Of a DNA stretch of 9,369 bases, positions 1-5,767 are shown piece after piece; within the stretch, counting starts at the first letter, position 1, and each line of letters begins with the position of its first letter. The translations under genes were made by a program, and so were the position numbers. The DNA comes from Clostridia bacterium (GTDB taxonomy: Bacteria; Bacillota; Clostridia; Oscillospirales; Acutalibacteraceae). The stretch is taken from positions 1 to 9,369 of the forward strand of contig CAAEVU010000267.1 in NCBI GenBank assembly GCA_900759575.1, written 5' to 3'. The notes below the pieces were generated by a model. The model saw only the letters and a list, made by a program, of their open reading frames with translations, had not been told where the DNA came from and ran no database searches.

Positions 1-214
1 CCCCTTCCCGCTTTTCATATTCCTCATAGGGAGCAATATTGGGGTTATAATAGAGCAATGTGATGGCAAAATAGCGGGAGAGATATTCCAGCACCGCACT
101 GGAACAGGGCGCGCAGCAAGCGTGGAGCAACAGCTTGGGGACTTTCCCCTCCTGCTGCATCTTTTCAATCAGCCGCTCCAATTCTTTGGAATAATTCCGG
201 CTTGGTCCTGCCAT
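1..214 (-). CDS. queH: Epoxyqueuosine reductase QueH, N-terminal part (cut by left edge)
   Basis: Seen: from an ATG at 214 the minus strand encodes 71 residues with no stop before the edge. They contain KLLLHACCAPCSS (residues 27-39), then LEYLSRYF and YYNPNI and an EEYEKR segment, which is the characteristic start of the QueH (DUF208) family. Cysteines 33, 34 and 37 belong to the conserved iron/iron-sulfur cysteines of the family; the later cysteines lie outside the window. Known: QueH reduces epoxyqueuosine to queuosine at tRNA position 34 and is a non-homologous replacement for the cobalamin-dependent QueG. The start is supported by an AGGAGG (222-227) seven bases upstream of the ATG and by a promoter at 253-281. 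It is divergent from the YuiD-like gene. The call is firm, although only about a third of the protein is visible. Confidence 0.9.
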   Translation of the reverse strand, partial: MAGPSRNYSKELERLIEKMQQEGKVPKLLLHACCAPCSSAVLEYLSRYFAITLLYYNPNIAPYEEYEKREG

Positions 215-252
215 ACGCCCGCCTCCTAGTAGTTACTGAAAATTCCTTTTCA

Positions 253-281
253 AGTTTAGCACAGCCCACCTTTGATTTCAA
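253..281 (-). promoter_or_regulatory. queH promoter
   Basis: On the minus strand a TTGAAA (276-281) and a TAAACT (253-258) are 17 bp apart, and the -10 is preceded by TGC, an extended -10. Transcription would start near 246, giving a leader of about 30 bases before the queH ATG. A second TACAAT with TGG in front (303-308) could be a weaker upstream promoter but has no good -35. Confidence 0.7.
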
Positions 282-318
282 GGCCGTGACTTTTTGTCCA
301 TCATTGTACCAATTTCAG

Positions 319-347
319 TTGACACTTCTGGGGGACTACGGTATCAT
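319..347 (+). promoter_or_regulatory. Promoter of the YuiD-like gene
   Basis: A perfect TTGACA (319-324) is 17 bp from TATCAT (342-347). The predicted transcription start is near 354. This matters for the start codon: the ATG at 365 would be only about 10 bases into the transcript with no ribosome binding site, so the ATG at 410 is preferred. Confidence 0.75.
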
Positions 348-409
348 AAGGATAGCTTGAGAATATGACAGCTTTATTGACAGCAATTTGCGGTAAGGCG
401 GAAATGTGT

Positions 410-904
410 ATGGATTTTTCGGTTTTGTTTTCCAACTCCTTAATCAATGTGGGCGTGATTTCCTGGTTGAGCGCCCAACTTATCAAAACCATACTGGACG
501 CGATCAAGCACCGCTCCTTTAACCGGCAGCGTCTTGCCGGTGCTGGCGGCATGCCCAGTTCCCACTCCGCTGTATGCTGCTCTGTGGTGCTCACTTCCTA
601 TTACCTTTATGGGTTCCAATCCCCCATTTTTGCCTTGGCGTTTATCGTTGCTTTGATCGTTATGTATGATGCCACCGGTGTGCGTTGGGCTGCTGGCCTT
701 CACGCCAAAGCCATTAACCACATTGTAGAATATCTGGAAAGCGACAACATTGAGGATGGGAAAAATTCCCTGAATGATTTGATCCCCCGGCTCAATGAGT
801 CTCTGGGGCATCGGGTGATCGAAGTGATTTGCGGAGCCTTTTTAGGCATTGTGATCGCGGTGATTGGCCACATAATCCGTCAAGGCGGTGTGTTCTTTTC
901 TTGA
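410..904 (+). CDS. YuiD-like divergent PAP2 family membrane protein (DUF212)
   Basis: The protein has 164 residues from the ATG at 410. Seen: GGMPSSHSA (46-54), YDATGVRW (86-93) and LGHRVIEVICGAFLGI (132-147), the three conserved blocks of the DUF212/YuiD family, a divergent branch of the PAP2/vanadium haloperoxidase fold. There are about four hydrophobic segments (roughly 10-28, 55-70, 72-88, 137-157), so it is an inner-membrane protein. The SSH block matches the phosphate-binding part of PAP2 phosphatases, but the substrate is unknown and I do not assign one. An in-frame ATG at 365 would add 15 residues; I chose 410 because an AAGGCGG lies 8 bases upstream and because family members start close to the first membrane helix. 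It is monocistronic, with its own promoter and a hairpin after the stop. Confidence 0.85.
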   Translation: MDFSVLFSNSLINVGVISWLSAQLIKTILDAIKHRSFNRQRLAGAGGMPSSHSAVCCSVVLTSYYLYGFQSPIFALAFIVALIVMYDATGVRWAAGLHAKAINHIVEYLESDNIEDGKNSLNDLIPRLNESLGHRVIEVICGAFLGIVIAVIGHIIRQGGVFFS

Positions 905-912
905 TATGTGCT

Positions 913-954
913 AAGCGGCTCGGGCGAGTTTTTCCGTCCAAGCCGCTTTCTATT
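913..954 (+). terminator. Terminator after the YuiD-like gene
   Basis: AAGCGGCT (913-920) pairs with AGCCGCTT (941-948); three further positions can pair with one mismatch, leaving a loop of about 14-20 bases. The T-tract behind it is poor (TTCTATTT), so termination may be incomplete. On the minus strand it also lies just after the possible microprotein gene. Confidence 0.55.
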
Positions 955-959
955 TGGTT

Positions 960-1040
960 TTACCGCCGGTATTTCAACGCGATGAGATAGGCGGCTCCTA
1001 CTGCCAAAACCACATAGATTCCCAGGACGATCAAATACAC
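960..1040 (-). CDS. Possible 26-residue single-helix membrane microprotein
   Basis: This reading frame is too short for normal gene calling. It starts with GTG at 1040 and ends with TAA at 960. The product begins (M)YLIVLGIYVV, continues with about 20 uninterrupted hydrophobic residues (rich in V, L, I, A, G) and ends with KYRR, the pattern of a one-pass membrane peptide with a positive tail on the cytoplasmic side. A run of six G (1049-1054, transcript sense AAAAGGGGGG) sits 8 bases before the GTG as a plausible ribosome binding site. I see only a weak promoter upstream (TTGAAA, then AATAGG at 17 bp). It lies in the 332-base gap between the YuiD-like gene and prfC. I do not recognise a family and assign no function; it could also be a chance frame. 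Confidence 0.35.
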   Translation of the reverse strand: MYLIVLGIYVVLAVGAAYLIALKYRR

Positions 1041-1103
1041 TGCCCATTCCCCCCTTTTATGGGAACATACGCGGGAAATCTTCCCCCTATTCCTGGAAGA
1101 ATC

Positions 1104-1132
1104 TTGCGTTTCAAAGCAGCGCATGGTATAAT
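1104..1132 (+). promoter_or_regulatory. prfC promoter
   Basis: TTGCGT (1104-1109) and a perfect TATAAT (1127-1132) are 17 bp apart, with TGG before the -10 (extended -10). The predicted transcript starts near 1139, leaving a leader of about 98 bases before the TTG start of prfC. Confidence 0.8.
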
Positions 1133-1156
1133 ATTTCAGTTTTGGATTGATTTTCG

Positions 1157-1203
1157 AAAAAGCGAGGGAATTCCCATGTAACGCATGTCATAGTCCGCTT
1201 TTT
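1157..1203 (+). promoter_or_regulatory. prfC leader: stem enclosing a start-stop mini-ORF
   Basis: Within the prfC leader AAAAAGCG (1157-1164) can pair with CGCTTTTT (1196-1203). The 31-base loop contains GAGG (1164-1167), then eight bases, then ATG directly followed by TAA (1176-1181). This is a ribosome binding site with a start-stop codon pair. Whether the element is functional is unknown; the stem has only three GC pairs and a large loop. Confidence 0.3.
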
Positions 1204-1236
1204 GACACAAATTACTTTGAGAAAGGATTGCTGATT

Positions 1237-2832
1237 TTGCCTGATTTGAAAAATGAGATTCAGCGCAGGAGAACCTTTGCCATTATCTCCCACCCAGACG
1301 CTGGTAAAACGACCTTAACGGAAAAATTCCTGCTTTACGGTGGGGCAATCACTTTGGCCGGAATGGTAAAGGGAAAACGGAATTCCCGCCATGCTGTTTC
1401 TGACTGGATGGAGATCGAAAAACAGAGAGGTATTTCTGTCACTTCTTCTGTAATGCAGTTCCAGTATGACGGATATTGCATCAATATTTTGGACACCCCT
1501 GGCCACCAGGACTTTTCCGAGGACACGTACCGCACGCTGATGGCCGCTGACTCCGCGGTGATGGTCATCGATGCTTCCAAGGGCGTGGAAGCCCAGACAC
1601 GGAAGCTGTTCAAAGTATGCGTTATGCGGGATATTCCCATCTTTACTTTTATCAACAAGATGGACCGGGATTCCCGGAGCCCCTACGATCTGCTTGACGA
1701 GATTGAAAAAGAACTGGGCATTGGCACGTACCCCATGAACTGGCCCATTGGGTCCGGTGTGGATTTTAAGGGTGTGTATGACCGAGAACGCCGCCAGGTA
1801 CTCATGTTTGAGCCTGACGGGGACAACGCCGGCCGCAAGGAAGCCAGAGAATACGATTTTTCTTTGGAAGACGAGGGACTTCGCGCCGCTGTGGGAGATT
1901 ATCTGTATAATACCTTGCAGGACGATGTGGAGCTGATCGACGGAGCAGGGTACCACTTTGATCTGGAGAAAGTCCGCCACGGAAAACTGTCCCCTGTATT
2001 TTTTGGTTCTGCGTTGACCAACTTTGGTGTGGAACCTTTCCTGGAAAGCTTTTTAAAGCTGACCACTCCTCCCCTGCCTCGCACTACGGCGCAAGGAGTG
2101 GTGGACCCCTTTGACCCCAACTTCTCCGCGTTCGTATTTAAAATTCAAGCCAACATGAACAAGGCCCACCGTGACCGTATCGCCTTCATCCGGATTTGCA
2201 GCGGCAAATTTGAAAAAGGCATGGAGGTGGAGCATGTCCAGGGCGGACGGAAAATGAAGCTTTCTCAGCCCCAGCAGTTGATGGCCCAAAGCCGGGAGAT
2301 CATTGAGGAGGCTTACGCCGGGGACATTATCGGCGTATTTGATCCGGGTGTATTTTCCATTGGTGATACCCTGTGCACACCGGGAAAGAAAATCCTGTTT
2401 GAAGGCATCCCTACTTTCGCGCCGGAACTTTTTAGTTTGGTGCGCCAGAAGGATACCATGAAGCGCAAACAGTTTGTAAAAGGCGCCACTCAGATTGCTC
2501 AAGAAGGCGCGATCCAGATCTTCCAGGAAATTGCTTCCGGTATGGAAGAAATCATTGTTGGGGTGGTGGGCAGCCTGCAATTTGACGTGTTCCAGTACAG
2601 AATGGAAAACGAATACAATGTGGACATCACCATGCAGACTTTGCCCTATTCCTATATCCGGTGGATTGACAACGAGGAAATCGACCTGAAACAACTGAAC
2701 CTGACCTCCGACACTCGGAAAGTACAGGATATGAAAGGCCGGTACCTGCTGTTGTTTGCAAACCAGTGGAGCATCAACTGGGCTTTGGAACACAACGAGG
2801 GTTTGAGACTTTCTGAATTCAGCAAAAACTAA
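1237..2832 (+). CDS. prfC: Peptide chain release factor 3 (RF3)
   Basis: The protein has 531 residues, the usual RF3 length (about 530). Role: a translational GTPase that removes RF1/RF2 from the ribosome after peptide release. Seen: P-loop SHPDAGKTT (18-26), switch region RGISVTS (64-70), DTPGHQDF (86-93) and NKMD (140-143), followed by the RF3-type beta-barrel domain 2 and the C-terminal domain. The N-terminus MPDLKNEIQRRRTFAII matches how RF3 proteins begin. The start is TTG at 1237: AAAGGA (1222-1227) is 9 bases upstream, and 1237 gives the family length. The frame stays open back to 1147, but those extra 30 residues have no RF3 counterpart and no ribosome binding site. A promoter at 1104-1132 and a terminator at 2845-2873 suggest a single-gene transcript, with possible readthrough into the kinase gene. 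Confidence 0.96.
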   Translation: MPDLKNEIQRRRTFAIISHPDAGKTTLTEKFLLYGGAITLAGMVKGKRNSRHAVSDWMEIEKQRGISVTSSVMQFQYDGYCINILDTPGHQDFSEDTYRTLMAADSAVMVIDASKGVEAQTRKLFKVCVMRDIPIFTFINKMDRDSRSPYDLLDEIEKELGIGTYPMNWPIGSGVDFKGVYDRERRQVLMFEPDGDNAGRKEAREYDFSLEDEGLRAAVGDYLYNTLQDDVELIDGAGYHFDLEKVRHGKLSPVFFGSALTNFGVEPFLESFLKLTTPPLPRTTAQGVVDPFDPNFSAFVFKIQANMNKAHRDRIAFIRICSGKFEKGMEVEHVQGGRKMKLSQPQQLMAQSREIIEEAYAGDIIGVFDPGVFSIGDTLCTPGKKILFEGIPTFAPELFSLVRQKDTMKRKQFVKGATQIAQEGAIQIFQEIASGMEEIIVGVVGSLQFDVFQYRMENEYNVDITMQTLPYSYIRWIDNEEIDLKQLNLTSDTRKVQDMKGRYLLLFANQWSINWALEHNEGLRLSEFSKN

Positions 2833-2844
2833 TGCATCGCTGTC

Positions 2845-2873
2845 CTGCCGGGGCCTTTGCTCCGGCAGTTTTT
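2845..2873 (+). terminator. Intrinsic terminator between prfC and the kinase gene
   Basis: CTGCCGGGG (2845-2853) pairs with CTCCGGCAG (2860-2868) including one G-U pair, with loop CCTTTG, followed directly by TTTTT (2869-2873). It starts 12 bases after the prfC stop and ends 10 bases before the kinase ATG. Confidence 0.85.
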
Positions 2874-2883
2874 GGGTGAATAT

Positions 2884-3756
2884 ATGGAATTCTTAGAATT
2901 GCGGCCTGTGAAAGAAGGTTGGTCCGGCGACCGGAAATACCATGCTTTTGGCAATGACGGTAAAGAATATTTTCTACGTGTTTCCCCTCTGGAAAAGGAG
3001 GAGCGTGTCAAACTGGCGTTTGCTCTCCAACAAAAAGCTTTGGAATTAGGCGTTCCGGTAAGCAAGCCCGGAGCTTGGAAAATCGAAGGGGACGAAATCT
3101 TTACATGGGAAGATTGGCTCCCTGGTGAGGACGCCAGCAAAGTCCTCCCTACTTTGAGTGGGAAGCAGCAGAACCACTACGGACAGGAAGCAGGACACTA
3201 TCTGCAACTGCTTCATACACTTCTCGCCCAGGAAGGGCAAGAAGACTGGGCGACTCTCTACAACCGGAAAATAGACCGGAAAATTGCCGCCTATCATGCC
3301 TGCCCCATTCAATACAAAAATGACCAAGCTTTCTTAGAATACCTCGCTTCCCATCGATTCCTGCTGAAAAACAGGCCCCAGTGCATTCAGCATGGAGATT
3401 ACCATGTTGGAAATATGATGTTCTGCAACGGCAAACTTTTCATCATTGACTTTGACCGTCATGACATAGGCGATCCTTGGGAAGAGTTTAATCGGATCGT
3501 TTGGTGCGCACAGCTTTCCCCCGCTTTTGCTTCCGGTATGGTGCAAGGTTATTTCCGAGGAGAACCACCTTTGGAGTTTTGGAAACTGCTGGCACTTTAC
3601 ATCGTCTGCAACACTCTTGCTTCCCTGCCTTGGGCGGTCCCCTTTGGGAAAAAGGAAATTATCACCATGCAGAACCAAGCACGCCAAGTGTTGGAATGGT
3701 ACCACCACATGGAAAATCCCATTCCTTCCTGGTACAGTCCACTGGAAACAGAATAA
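2884..3756 (+). CDS. APH/choline-kinase-fold phosphotransferase, substrate unknown
   Basis: The protein has 290 residues from the ATG at 2884. Seen: the N-lobe opening GWSGDRKYH (12-20) and YFLRVSP (29-35), the catalytic loop HGDYHVGN (170-177, with D172 as likely catalytic base and N177), and the metal-binding IIDFDRHDIGDP (187-198, D189). These are the Brenner motifs of the aminoglycoside phosphotransferase superfamily. The usual nucleotide-binding lysine in the FLxV strand appears as R32. Many such chromosomal clostridial proteins phosphorylate small molecules unrelated to antibiotics, so a resistance role should not be assumed. The start has only a weak GGTGA (2875-2879) four bases upstream. 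A TTG at 2857 would place the start inside the terminator hairpin and is less likely. No strong own promoter is visible; expression may depend on readthrough from prfC. Confidence 0.8.
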   Translation: MEFLELRPVKEGWSGDRKYHAFGNDGKEYFLRVSPLEKEERVKLAFALQQKALELGVPVSKPGAWKIEGDEIFTWEDWLPGEDASKVLPTLSGKQQNHYGQEAGHYLQLLHTLLAQEGQEDWATLYNRKIDRKIAAYHACPIQYKNDQAFLEYLASHRFLLKNRPQCIQHGDYHVGNMMFCNGKLFIIDFDRHDIGDPWEEFNRIVWCAQLSPAFASGMVQGYFRGEPPLEFWKLLALYIVCNTLASLPWAVPFGKKEIITMQNQARQVLEWYHHMENPIPSWYSPLETE

Positions 3757-3768
3757 GATGATAAAACA

Positions 3769-3802
3769 AAAAGGTCGGACGCAATACTGCGTCCGACCTT
3801 TT
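3769..3802. terminator. Bidirectional terminator (kinase gene / pduL)
   Basis: AAAAGGTCGGACGCA (3769-3783) and TGCGTCCGACCTTTT (3788-3802) form a perfect 15 bp stem with loop ATAC. It ends in T-runs on both strands, so it serves both convergent genes. Confidence 0.93.
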
Positions 3803-3826
3803 ACATTATGTACGTTTTAAAAGTGA

Positions 3827-4393
3827 TTAGAGAATGATTTCTCCATCCACAGTGCCGGGCAGAGCAGCGGCATTGGACTCGTCAGTGTCCACGTGCATAG
3901 CCAGAGCATACTTGGGGCTGACACGACATACCACATCGCCGAAAATCAAAGCACGGCCATTGTAATCCACTTTCACGGAAACGACCTGCTTATCCACTAC
4001 GCCAGCTTCCTTGGCTTCGTCAGGATTGAAATGGATGTGACGCTTTGCAGCGATAACGCCCTTTTCAATGGTCACTTCCCCAGCGGGACCGCGGAGGGTG
4101 CAGCCGGGAGCGCCTTCCAAATCACCGGACTCACGGATGGGAGCGGTAATGCCCAGCTTGCGAGCGTCGGTCAGGGAAATTTCCACCTGGGTTTCGGCAC
4201 GGGTAGGTCCAAGGATGGACATCTTCATTGTGCCCTTGGGACCAACCACTTCCACTTTCTCTTCGCATGCGAACTGGCCAGGCTGGGACAAATCTTTCTT
4301 ATTGGTGAGAGTAGCGCCCTTGCCAAACAAGGTTTCCAAATCCTGCTCAGAAACATGTACGTGATGAGCAGATGTTTCGACCATTACTTTCAC
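3827..4393 (-). CDS. pduL: Phosphate propanoyltransferase PduL-type (phosphotransacylase)
   Basis: The protein has 188 residues. Known: PduL interconverts acyl-CoA and acyl-phosphate, is unrelated to Pta, and uses two zinc ions. Seen: HHVHVS (10-15), DLSQPGQFA (34-42), LGPTRAETQVEIS (61-73), RESGDLEGAPG (87-97), RHIHF (118-122) and MHVDTDE (166-172). Histidines 11, 13, 119, 121 and 167 and E71 are the likely zinc ligands by comparison with the family. The start is GTG at 4393, with AGGAGG 8 bases upstream; the ATG further upstream at 4417 would lie before the ribosome binding site. There is no N-terminal encapsulation peptide and no microcompartment gene nearby, so I infer a free housekeeping enzyme making acetyl- or propionyl-phosphate, perhaps paired with an acetate kinase elsewhere. 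It has its own promoter at 4436-4464. Confidence 0.92.
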   Translation of the reverse strand: MKVMVETSAHHVHVSEQDLETLFGKGATLTNKKDLSQPGQFACEEKVEVVGPKGTMKMSILGPTRAETQVEISLTDARKLGITAPIRESGDLEGAPGCTLRGPAGEVTIEKGVIAAKRHIHFNPDEAKEAGVVDKQVVSVKVDYNGRALIFGDVVCRVSPKYALAMHVDTDESNAAALPGTVDGEIIL

Positions 4394-4435
4394 GGAATAT
4401 TCCTCCTTTAATATCAAGCAACCGTTTTCATCATT

Positions 4436-4464
4436 ATTGTACTACCGGAAAAGGAAAATTTCAA
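4436..4464 (-). promoter_or_regulatory. pduL promoter
   Basis: On the minus strand TTGAAA (4459-4464) and TACAAT (4436-4441) are separated by 17 bp. The predicted start near 4429 gives a leader of about 36 bases before the GTG. It faces away from the promoter at 4471-4499, with only 6 bp between the two -35 boxes. Confidence 0.8.
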
Positions 4465-4470
4465 TGGGAA

Positions 4471-4499
4471 TTTACAAGCTGCCCCGCCTGTGTTAGAAT
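4471..4499 (+). promoter_or_regulatory. Uracil-DNA glycosylase promoter
   Basis: TTTACA (4471-4476) and TAGAAT (4494-4499) are 17 bp apart, with TGT before the -10 (extended -10). Transcription would begin near 4506, giving a short leader that carries the AAGGAGA ribosome binding site. Confidence 0.7.
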
Positions 4500-4527
4500 G
4501 GAAAAAACAAGCTCCAAGGAGAACAGT

Positions 4528-5106
4528 ATGATCAATCATTGGAATGAACTGGAAGCAACTTGCCTTTCCTGTCAAAAATGCGGTCTTTGCGAAACACGGA
4601 ACCATGTGGTGTTTGGAGTGGGAAATCCCAAAGCGAAAGTCATGTTTGTAGGCGAGGGACCCGGAGAGAACGAGGACCTGCAAGGGGAACCTTTTGTGGG
4701 CCGCGGCGGACAACTTCTGGATAAAATGCTGGCTGCGGTGGATTTGGACCGGCACACCAATATCTATATCACAAATATTGTCAAATGCCGTCCACCCCAC
4801 AATCGTGATCCTCTGCCCCAGGAACAGGAAGCCTGCATCGGCTATCTGCGAAATCAATTCGCCCTGTTGCGTCCCAAGATTTTGGTATGCCTGGGACGGA
4901 TTGCCGGTCAAAAACTTATCAAACCGGATTTGAAGATCACCAAAGAACACGGCATTTTCTTTGAAAAAGGCGACACGCTGATGATGGCAACCCTCCATCC
5001 TGCTGCTTTGCTTCGAAATCCTGCGCAGAAACCCGCTGCGTTTGAAGATTATTTAAAGCTCCGGGAAAAAATCGACGAGCTGGGTTGCGACGTGGCAAAG
5101 TCATAA
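4528..5106 (+). CDS. Family 4 uracil-DNA glycosylase with 4Fe-4S cluster
   Basis: The protein has 192 residues. Role: removes uracil from DNA (deaminated cytosine) at the start of base-excision repair. Seen: CQKC (15-18), then C87 in IVKCRPP and C103 in QEACIGYL, the four likely cluster ligands; motif 1 GEGPGENED (43-51); PFVGRGGQLLDKML (55-68); and the C-terminal HPAALLRNP (157-165), which contacts the DNA. Two extra cysteines (12 and 21) flank the first ligand pair. The length is typical for the family. The start at 4528 follows AAGGAGA (4516-4522) and gives a normal N-terminus; the frame is open upstream but would overlap the divergent promoters and pduL. It is monocistronic, with its own promoter and a strong terminator. 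Confidence 0.95.
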   Translation: MINHWNELEATCLSCQKCGLCETRNHVVFGVGNPKAKVMFVGEGPGENEDLQGEPFVGRGGQLLDKMLAAVDLDRHTNIYITNIVKCRPPHNRDPLPQEQEACIGYLRNQFALLRPKILVCLGRIAGQKLIKPDLKITKEHGIFFEKGDTLMMATLHPAALLRNPAQKPAAFEDYLKLREKIDELGCDVAKS

Positions 5107-5129
5107 AACAATCTGGTGCTTTTGAAACG

Positions 5130-5161
5130 AAAGGACGCTCCTTGTTGGGAGCGTCCTTTTT
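5130..5161. terminator. Terminator shared by the glycosylase and GNAT genes
   Basis: AAAGGACGCTCC (5130-5141) pairs with GGAGCGTCCTTT (5148-5159), a 12 bp stem with loop TTGTTG, and TTTTT runs from 5157 to 5161. It is strong on the plus strand. On the minus strand the T-tract is shorter (CCTTTCG) but it is still the only hairpin after the GNAT gene. Confidence 0.9.
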
Positions 5162-5176
5162 GCAGTGAAAACTTTT

Positions 5177-5728
5177 TTATTTTTTATATTTCTCTTGATA
5201 TTCCGCAGCAGTCATGGAATAGCAGCAAAGATCTTCTATTCGACCATCGTAAAGGAACGCTCCCTGCCGAAGGGTGCCCTCATAGGTGAAACCGCATTTT
5301 TCGATGACCCGGCGAGAACGATGGTTATAAGCGTAGTGATTGATAGAGATCATGGCAAGATCGAGATTCTCAAAGCCATAGGCAATCACCGCCTTGGCAG
5401 CTTCCGTCATATAGCCTTTTCCCCACTCTTCCCGAGACATGGCATATCCCAATTCCAAACATTTGGGAACTCCGGGACGACGGCCATCTTTCATCAAGCT
5501 GATGGAACCGCTGGCACGACCAGTCTCTTTGGGCACGATTGCCCAGTTTATTTCCCCCTCCGCGCCTTTCATCCAGCCTTCCAAAATCCCCCGGGATTCT
5601 TCCAGACTCTCGTGAGGTTTCCAGCCGGCATTGGGGCCCACTTGGGCGTCTTGGCAATACTGGTTAAAATCTTCTAGGTCCTCCATTGTCCAAGGACGCA
5701 GCAACAATCGTTCCGTTTCCAGAATCAC
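5177..5728 (-). CDS. GNAT N-acetyltransferase, RimJ/RimL-like
   Basis: The protein has 183 residues. Seen: the opening ETERLLLRPWTMEDLEDF (4-21) typical of RimJ/RimL-type acetyltransferases; GYAMSREEWGKGYMTEA (94-110), the acetyl-CoA-binding motif A; and NHRSRRVIEKCGF (135-147), motif B. The family transfers acetyl from acetyl-CoA to an amino group, often a protein N-terminus or a small molecule; the substrate here cannot be told. The start is GTG at 5728 because AGGAG lies 8 bases upstream; an ATG overlapping that site runs straight into a stop. It lies 39 bases after the flippase-like gene on the same strand with no terminator between, so the two are probably co-transcribed. Confidence 0.88.
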   Translation of the reverse strand: MILETERLLLRPWTMEDLEDFNQYCQDAQVGPNAGWKPHESLEESRGILEGWMKGAEGEINWAIVPKETGRASGSISLMKDGRRPGVPKCLELGYAMSREEWGKGYMTEAAKAVIAYGFENLDLAMISINHYAYNHRSRRVIEKCGFTYEGTLRQGAFLYDGRIEDLCCYSMTAAEYQEKYKK

Positions 5729-5767
5729 GTTTTCATCTCCTTGCTTTTACAGTTCACACCTGCGAGA

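Noticed and set aside
365..409. Longer start for the YuiD-like protein at the ATG 365
   Set aside because: The predicted transcription start (about 354) leaves no room for a ribosome binding site, and the extra residues have no family counterpart.
1147..1236. 30-residue extension of RF3, containing two cysteines
   Set aside because: The frame happens to be open, but RF3 proteins start at the MPDLKNEI-like residues, and the ribosome binding site fits the TTG at 1237.
2053..2793. 246-codon open frame on the minus strand inside prfC
   Set aside because: It lies wholly opposite a strongly conserved gene, has no ribosome binding site or recognisable domain, and is rich in residues typical of antisense frames.
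2884..3756. Aminoglycoside resistance gene
   Set aside because: Only the general kinase motifs are present. It sits among housekeeping genes with no mobile element, and the family has many non-resistance members, so a resistance label is not supported.
3893..4411. Plus-strand frame opposite pduL
   Set aside because: It is antisense to a conserved enzyme and shows no promoter, ribosome binding site or family motif.
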